64,000 nt of DNA from Granulicella aggregans (lineage in GTDB: Bacteria; Acidobacteriota; Terriglobia; Terriglobales; Acidobacteriaceae). This document shows positions 60,130-64,000 of the stretch, one piece after another (the stretch's first letter is position 1; each line of letters begins with the position of its first letter). The position numbers and the translations under genes were made by a program. The stretch spans positions 17,626 to 81,625 of the forward strand of contig NZ_JACHIP010000011.1 in NCBI RefSeq assembly GCF_014203275.1, written 5' to 3'. The notes under the pieces were generated by a model, which saw only the letters and a program-made list of their open reading frames with translations, was not told where the DNA came from and did not search any database.

Positions 60130-61731
60130 GTGACTATCAGCAAGAAGCTCTATGCCGCGTTCGGCACCGCACTCGTCTTCACCCTTATTTTGGGCATTAC
60201 GGCCTGGACCTGTCTCACTCACATCGGTAACGAAGTGACCCTCAGCTCGAAGAGCACGCACAAACTTCAATTAGCCGGCAAGATGACGACCTTGACGAGC
60301 AATATGTTGTCTCTCGAGAGAGGCATGGTCATCCGTACGCTCCTGAAGGACGAGGCAAAGGTTGAGGAGTACAACTCCCAGTTTCGCGATGACGCTGCCA
60401 AACGGCAGGATCTCCTCAAAGAGGACAAGAGCTTAGCTACAGATCCAAGGGTCATACAGATCATTGATGAGATGTCAGACGGCTATGAGAAACGGCTACA
60501 GGCGCATGACGAGCTTTATAGACTCGCCAAAGCGGGAGACGGACCTGGGGCGGCAGCACTGCAATCCGGCACGCTTATGACGATGGCAAAAACGTCTGAA
60601 GCGAAGTTTCAGTCATTGCAGCAGATTGCCACCCAACAGGTCGCTGAGATCGCTGCCAGCAATCAGGCCACCATTGCTTCAAGCGTCTGGTTGGTAGGAA
60701 TAATAATCCTACTCTCGCTTGGAGTTGGGGCGGTTGTCGTTTATATAGTGCGAGGCATTAACGAAGCTCTCACCCGCACCGTCGTCGAACTCTCAGAAGG
60801 CGCAGAGCAAATAGCGGCCGCATCCTCTCAGGTCTCTTCCTCAAGCCAGGCCCTCGCCCAGGGGGCATCAGAACAAGCAGCATCGCTCGAAGAGACCTCT
60901 GCCTCCTCTGAGGAGATCAATTCGATGGCTCACAAGAACACAGAGAATGCGCTCGCCATGGCCAGACTCGTGGGCGATTCGAAGTCGGAATTCGCCAACA
61001 CCAATTCCCAGCTCAGCGAGATGATGGCAGCGATGGACGATATCAATGCGTCAAGCGGAAAGATAGCGAAGATCATCAAGATTATCGACGAGATCGCCTT
61101 CCAGACGAACATCCTGGCACTGAATGCTGCGGTAGAAGCAGCTCGCGCCGGTGAAGCGGGCATGGGATTTGCCGTTGTGGCAGACGAAGTGCGCAGCCTT
61201 GCTCAGAGAAGCGCGCAGGCGGCCAAGGACACTGCTTCCATGATCGAAGATTCAGTAACCAAGTCCGAAGCCGGCAAGACTAAGCTCGCTGGGGTAGCTA
61301 CTTCCATCCAACGCATCTCGGGAGAATTTACAAACATCAGCACTCTCGTCGACGAGGTCAGCCACGGAAGCAAGGAGCAGTCGACCGGCATCGACCAGAT
61401 CGGTCGTGCGCTCTCTCAGATGGAGCAGGTGACTCAAACGACGGCTGCAAGTGCCGAGGAGAGTGCTGCGGCGGCGGAGGAGCTGAACGCCCAGTCAGAG
61501 TCGATGAAGGAACTTACGGGACGCCTCAATGAGATGGTGGGCGCATCGGTTAGCTCTAGCCTCTCTCCGAGGACATCCATCCGCGCATCCAGAGCTAAGA
61601 CATTCAGCCCCACGCTACAGCGGTCTGTCATCGCGAAGAGGTTCGCCGGTAAGCTCTCTCAGCGACGGTCGAAGTCAGAGATCTTGACAGAGGAGAATTT
61701 CCCTCTAGAGGACAGCTTCAACAGTTTCTAG
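60130..61731 (+). CDS. Methyl-accepting chemotaxis protein
   Basis: The 533-residue receptor has a first membrane helix (LYAAFGTALVFTLILGITAW), a four-helix-bundle sensor (about residues 35-185), a second helix (WLVGIIILLSLGVGAVVVYI) and a cytoplasmic signalling domain with the highly conserved hairpin EIAFQTNILALNAAVEAARA followed by FAVVADEVRSLAQRS. It would control CheA kinase activity. No CheW-binding pentapeptide tail is at the C-terminus, and no che genes are in the window. The GTG start at 60130 follows AAGGA at seven bases; an earlier frame begins at 60031. Confidence 0.92.
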   Translation: MTISKKLYAAFGTALVFTLILGITAWTCLTHIGNEVTLSSKSTHKLQLAGKMTTLTSNMLSLERGMVIRTLLKDEAKVEEYNSQFRDDAAKRQDLLKEDKSLATDPRVIQIIDEMSDGYEKRLQAHDELYRLAKAGDGPGAAALQSGTLMTMAKTSEAKFQSLQQIATQQVAEIAASNQATIASSVWLVGIIILLSLGVGAVVVYIVRGINEALTRTVVELSEGAEQIAAASSQVSSSSQALAQGASEQAASLEETSASSEEINSMAHKNTENALAMARLVGDSKSEFANTNSQLSEMMAAMDDINASSGKIAKIIKIIDEIAFQTNILALNAAVEAARAGEAGMGFAVVADEVRSLAQRSAQAAKDTASMIEDSVTKSEAGKTKLAGVATSIQRISGEFTNISTLVDEVSHGSKEQSTGIDQIGRALSQMEQVTQTTAASAEESAAAAEELNAQSESMKELTGRLNEMVGASVSSSLSPRTSIRASRAKTFSPTLQRSVIAKRFAGKLSQRRSKSEILTEENFPLEDSFNSF

Positions 61732-61812
61732 CACCCCACCAAACCAAGATCGGCAGCACACTCCAGGAACACGCGATCCGCGTTCTTGATCCTCGACATT
61801 GTGAGACGAGCT

Positions 61813-62102
61813 ATGGACGACGAATTAATCAAGACCGTCGAGGAGTTGCGTGAATCCGCATAGGAGTGGCAGAAGTCGTCCATGCAGGCACTGGGATTCA
61901 ATCAGACGATTGAATACAACCGGATCCGCTTCCATGTGAGTGAACGCTCCGTCATCGCGGACCTCGCGCCGCTCGCTTACCTAGACCTCGTTCAGGAGAT
62001 CGAGGACGGCATGGTCCACAACGCCGTCGCCAGTTTGTACGAGCGCCTCCATCCATTACTCGAATGCAAGCACCGTTGGTACCCATTGAGCGCTGGCGCG
62101 CA
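61813..62102 (+). pseudogene. Gene with a nonsense codon, cut by an IS6 element
   Basis: From the ATG at 61813 the frame reads MDDELIKTVEELRESA, then a TAG (61861-61863), then goes on in the same frame as EWQKSSMQALGFNQTIEYNR and ADLAPLAYLDLVQEIEDGMV up to the left end of the IS6 element. The two halves read as one helical protein. The codon and the insertion have both broken it. Family unknown. Confidence 0.55.
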
Positions 62103-62915
62103 GGCTCTGTTGCATTAACGGCGAGTGTCGTAGTCTGTAGCGGCTGATCGAGGGATCCTGTTCATGTTCAAGCGTGGCCGATTTCCTGTAGAGATCATCC
62201 TGGTGTGCGTACGTTGGTACTACAAGTACGGGATCTCCTATCGTGATCTGACGGAGATGATGCAGGAGCGAGGTGTTGAGGTGGATCCGTCCACGATCAT
62301 GCGCTGGGTGCACCGTTATGCGCCTGAGTTGGAGAAATGGGTTCGCTGGTATCAGGGCTATCGCGCGGCTTCATGGCGCGTGGACGAGACCTATGTGAAG
62401 GTTGGCGGCAAGTGGAAGTACCTGTTCCGCGCTGTCGACAAGCATGGCCGATTGATCGACTTCATGTTGTCAGACCGACGAAACACCCGCGCGGCCCATC
62501 GTTTCCTGAGCAAGGCGTTGACGACGATGCGCCATTGGCCGCCGTCTTCGGTCACCACGGACCAACTCGGATCCTACCCCAAAGCGATCAGCCGACTGCA
62601 GCGAGAAGGCAAGATGCCGGATTCTACAAAGCATCGCACTTGCAAGTATCTAACAACATCATTGAAGCAGACCATGGTGCGCTCAAGCAAGTCATTCGAC
62701 CGGTTCGGGGCTTTCAGACCATGAAAACCGCAGCCGCTACCATCAAGGGCTTCGAGGTCATGCGGATGATCCGCAGAGGCCATTGCCTCACTTGCAAGCC
62801 GCACGTCAAGGACGAGGTGCGTTTCGTCAACAAGCTGTTCGACGTTTTCTCGATCGCCGCTTGATCATCTGCGCTCTGGCCGAACTGCGTCAAACACAGT
62901 TAATGCAACAGAGCC
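62103..62915 (+). mobile_element. IS6-family insertion sequence
   Basis: Perfect 16-base terminal inverted repeats (ggctctgttgcattaa at 62103, ttaatgcaacagagcc at 62900-62915) enclose 813 bp with one transposase gene, typical of IS6. The eight-base flanks (ggcgcgca and ggcccctt) differ, so there is no target duplication here, as expected after IS6-driven deletion or recombination. Confidence 0.9.
62164..62864 (+). pseudogene. IS6-family transposase, frameshifted
   Basis: The first frame (62164-62724) encodes the HTH and first part of the DDE domain: YGISYRDLTEMMQERGVEVD, WRVDETYVKVGGKWKYLFRA, DRRNTRAAHRFLSKAL and SSVTTDQLGSYPKAI. At about 62651 a base appears missing and the last part continues in another frame (NNIIEADHGALKQVIRPVRG, KTAAATIKGFEVMRMIRRGH) to 62864. 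The Glu of the DDE triad is in the second frame, so neither frame alone is active. Confidence 0.82.
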
Positions 62916-62975
62916 GGCCCCTTCCCTTCCTCAACCTTTGACAGGTGTTAGTTTTGACAGTGGGAAAGAATACGC

Positions 62976-63004
62976 TTGAACGGATATACGGTAGGGAGTA
63001 TATT
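62976..63004 (+). promoter_or_regulatory. Promoter and operator of the higBA operon
   Basis: TTGAAC (62976-62981) and TATATT (62999-63004) are 17 bases apart. Arms atatac (62984-62989) and gtatat (62998-63003) form a palindrome across the spacer and -10 box, suiting antitoxin autorepression. The ATG at 63008 is four bases past the -10 box, so the mRNA may be leaderless. Confidence 0.5.
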
Positions 63005-63007
63005 TAC

Positions 63008-63370
63008 ATGAGTTGGACGGTTCTTGTCGGTGATGAGTTCGAGCCGGAGCTGCTAGAGCTTCCGGCGTCGGTGCAAGATGGGCTGTTTGAAATGGTGCGC
63101 GTGCTCCAGCAATTCGGGCCGCAGCTTGGCAGGCCGCATGTCGATACGCTGAAAGACTCGCGGCACGCGAACATGAAGGAGCTACGCTTCGATGCCGATG
63201 ACGGGGTTTGGCGCGTGGCTTTTGCTTTTGATGTGAAGCGCCAGGCTATTTTGCTTGTCACAGGAGACAAATCGGGCGGTAGCCAGAAGCGGTTTTATCG
63301 AGACCTCATCCGCAAAGCCGATCAACGGTTCGACGCTCACCTAACCCGCGTAAAGAATGAAAGGAAGTGA
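63008..63370 (+). CDS. higB: HigB-like type II toxin (RelE/ParE superfamily)
   Basis: The 120-residue protein has the phage-derived Gp49/HigB-like pattern: a strand WTVLVGDEFEPELLEL, then LGRPHVDTLKDSRHANMKEL, RFDADDGVWRVAFAFDVKRQ, AILLVTGDKSGGSQKRFYRD and a basic C-terminal helix. Such toxins are ribosome-dependent mRNA endonucleases. The toxin gene comes first and the antitoxin second, four bases apart, the HigBA order. The frame is open from 62945; the ATG at 63008 is chosen by the conserved start and promoter. Confidence 0.85.
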   Translation: MSWTVLVGDEFEPELLELPASVQDGLFEMVRVLQQFGPQLGRPHVDTLKDSRHANMKELRFDADDGVWRVAFAFDVKRQAILLVTGDKSGGSQKRFYRDLIRKADQRFDAHLTRVKNERK

Positions 63371-63374
63371 CAGT

Positions 63375-63695
63375 ATGGCACGCAACGTAAACGAATTGAT
63401 TGATGACCTACCGGCTTCTCGCCGTCGCAAGATCGAAAAGCGCGCTCACCTGCTGATTGAAGAAGAGCTGACGCTGCAAGAGCTGCGCCGCGCTCGGAAG
63501 CTGACGCAGACCAAGCTGGCCCGCACCCTTGGCATTGCGCAGAAGCAGATTTCAGAGGTTGAAAGCCGCACCGATATGCACATTTCGACACTGCGGCGGA
63601 CTGTCGAGGCGATGGGCGGCGAACTTATCCTGACCGCGAAGTTTCCCGGCGGCGCACCTGTAAAGTTGGTTGGCCTTGCAGACCTGAACGCCTAA
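63375..63695 (+). CDS. higA: HigA-like antitoxin, XRE-family HTH
   Basis: The 106-residue protein has a HTH_3 domain in its middle (ELRRARKLTQTKLARTLGIA, QKQISEVESRTDMHISTLRR) and a C-terminal strand pair (VEAMGGELILTAKFPGGAPV). Ahead is a helical part (RRKIEKRAHLLIEEELTLQE) that may wrap the toxin. It should neutralise HigB and repress the operon. AAGGA lies nine bases before the ATG. Confidence 0.87.
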   Translation: MARNVNELIDDLPASRRRKIEKRAHLLIEEELTLQELRRARKLTQTKLARTLGIAQKQISEVESRTDMHISTLRRTVEAMGGELILTAKFPGGAPVKLVGLADLNA

Positions 63696-63789
63696 GCGCT
63701 TCCCTGTCCTGCGATCCTCTAGGGAAACTCTGCACAAGTTCTGCGACATCTTCCTGATGGATTAATCTGATGGTCAGGGGTGGATGGCG

Positions 63790-64000
63790 ATGAAGCAGCA
63801 GACGTTTGCGTCTCAGTCGAGCTTTGAGAAGTATGGGCGGCGTCACGGCGGGAGTTGTTTCTGGATGAGATGGAAGTGGTTGTTCCGTGGTCCGAGTTAC
63901 AGTCACTGGTCGAGCCCCACTACCCGAAGGCCGGCAACGGCCGTCGTCCTGTCGGTCTTGCGATCATGCTGCGGACCTACTTCATGCAACAGTGGTTCAA
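63790..64000 (+). mobile_element. IS5-family transposase, 5' part, frameshifted
   Basis: Translation starts MKQQTFASQSSFEKYGR, typical of IS5-group transposases. About 17 codons in, the frame breaks (near 63840, one base short). It goes on in another frame as LFLDEMEVVVPWSELQSLVE, then PHYPKAGNGRRPVGLAIMLR and TYFMQQWF to the window edge. The left end of the element may lie near 63720 (gggaaactctgcacaag). The rest is outside the window. Confidence 0.75.

Noticed and set aside
1..64000. tRNA, rRNA or CRISPR loci
   Set aside because: Reading through the window gave no cloverleaf with conserved T-loop, no rRNA-like block and no regular repeat-spacer pattern. A covariance search could still find something I missed.

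Overview
The window looks like a piece of an Acidobacteriota chromosome (class Terriglobia, family Acidobacteriaceae, near Edaphobacter, Granulicella or Terriglobus). The basis is family content, not a database search. It holds several VWFA-related proteins of the acidobacterial type, an ADOP-type MacB/FtsX permease, a large Oar-like TonB receptor with an N-terminal carboxypeptidase-regulatory domain, a DUF5107/TPR protein, the acidobacterial recombinase-tail protein and many secreted proteins with long signal peptides. Base composition is moderately GC-rich. I saw no rRNA, tRNA or CRISPR array.

Layout. 1-16 kb: housekeeping and envelope genes (tail of a VWFA protein, FliB-like methylase, SEC-C/TPR protein, secreted hypothetical, HNH nuclease, a frameshifted IS110, alpha/beta hydrolase, acyltransferase, ADOP permease, recombinase-tail protein, two VWFA proteins). 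16-19.4 kb: a scar zone with a truncated molybdopterin oxidoreductase and a diguanylate cyclase and histidine kinase whose front halves are missing and which meet head to head. 19.4-24 kb: an ArsR-SRPBCC-DUF1569 operon and a flavodoxin-fold oxidoreductase, boxed in by an intact ISNCY-type element and remnants of its relatives and of an IS6 element. 24-28.1 kb: alpha/beta hydrolase, then a divergent GntR(YtrA-like)-ABC ATPase-ABC permease operon whose palindromic operator sits on the promoter and start codon.

28.2-34.9 kb: an accessory island. It has a serine resolvase, a res-like repeat region, a run of small genes separated by copies of a 12-bp motif, a ribbon-helix-helix protein, a small MobA/MobL-type relaxase, a second HNH nuclease and relics of IS66 and ISNCY. 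An intact IS3 element closes it at 34.9-36.1 kb. I consider this the most interesting region.

36-54.9 kb: a carbohydrate-use locus aimed at alpha-galactosides. It encodes GH36, GH97 and GH27 glycosidases, a LacI regulator, a sugar-porter MFS transporter, DUF5107/TPR protein, aldose-1-epimerase-like protein and a TonB receptor. The TonB receptor would take up oligosaccharides, the secreted glycosidases would release galactose, the epimerase would convert anomers and the MFS protein would import the sugar. Palindromic LacI-like sites lie before several of these genes.

55-64 kb: UvrD-like helicase, zinc-independent MDR oxidoreductase, alpha-carbonic anhydrase, chemotaxis receptor, a nonsense-mutated gene cut by an IS6 element (itself frameshifted), a HigBA toxin-antitoxin pair and the start of a frameshifted IS5-type transposase at the window edge. 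Gene decay and insertion-sequence traffic are heavy throughout. All functional calls are by reading motifs and remembered family signatures.
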